20,084 nucleotides of DNA from CAYLZO01 sp964387775 (lineage in GTDB: Bacteria > Chloroflexota > Anaerolineae > JAAYZQ01), in assembly GCA_964387775.1 (NCBI GenBank), contig CAYLZO010000077.1, positions 1 through 20,084 on the forward strand. Reading direction: 5' to 3'. A program made the position numbers and the translations under genes. This document shows positions 20,071 through 20,084 of the stretch, piece after piece. The notes under the pieces are model-generated. The model made no database searches. It saw only the letters and a program-made list of their open reading frames with translations, and was not told where the DNA came from. Positions within the stretch are counted from its first letter, which is position 1. Each line of letters starts with the position of its first letter.

Positions 20071-20084
20071 CTATCTGACAACAT

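Noticed and set aside
1..20084. tRNA, rRNA, riboswitch or replication-origin features.
   Set aside because: Reading both strands I saw no tRNA-like cloverleaf, rRNA sequence, recognisable riboswitch core or DnaA-box cluster.

Overview
The window is GC-rich bacterial chromosomal DNA. Its codon use (many CTG/GCC codons, frequent GTG starts), the dense cluster of VapBC-like toxin-antitoxin genes and the short palindromic repeats suggest an environmental Chloroflexota (Anaerolineae-like) genome. That assignment is an inference; there is no rRNA, tRNA or phylogenetic marker here to prove it.

Left half (1-11534). After the first 13 codons of a leftward gene cut by the window edge, there is a 600-bp regulatory stretch. 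It holds a 51-nt hairpin, a sigma70-type promoter overlapped by a perfect 9-bp inverted repeat, and a second near-consensus promoter (TTGACT-17-TATAAT). Four tightly packed rightward genes follow. They encode (1) a zinc metalloprotease-like protein with HEVGHH, (2) a CHAT (caspase-like) protease fused to an AAA-type ATPase, (3) a 1956-residue STAND-type NTPase with long helical repeats, two membrane segments and an effector-associated-domain-like segment, and (4) a 348-residue protein of unknown family. Gene spacings are 3 nt, a 20-nt overlap and 14 nt, so this is one operon. It has the composition expected of an NTPase-controlled, protease-armed conflict or defence system. The C-terminal ~400 residues of the giant protein look like a second CHAT fold whose His and Cys have been lost and into which the death-like domain is inserted. 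This pairing of an active and an inactive CHAT is the most interesting feature of the window.

Right half (11535-20084). Everything points leftward. It is an island of small toxin-antitoxin modules: a MazF/PemK-like toxin with its antitoxin, an orphan DUF433 protein, an AF2212-like (DUF104) antitoxin with a PIN toxin, a small antitoxin with a second PIN toxin, a UPF0175 antitoxin with a DUF3368 toxin, and a truncated PIN protein at the right edge. Four of the units (three pairs and the DUF433 gene) are preceded by nearly identical copies of one promoter (TTGTCA-17-TANACT), so a promoter cassette has been copied between unrelated cargo genes. Between modules lie two diverged copies of an unrecognised small gene whose differences are all in-frame insertions of palindromic repeats, plus an HTH remnant. 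A 1.2-kb scrapyard (16600-17818) joins pieces of a Doc-like protein, a RecG-C-like/HATPase regulator, a tyrosine recombinase and a TPR-type protein. The TPR-type piece is interrupted by a 71-bp AT-rich inverted-repeat element.

The last complete gene is a 555-residue ATPase of the archaeal-ATPase/DUF234 type, with a C-terminal nuclease-like D-ExK signature and its own excellent promoter. The island, the gene debris and the recombinase fragment mark this as an accessory, repeatedly rearranged region next to the four-gene system.
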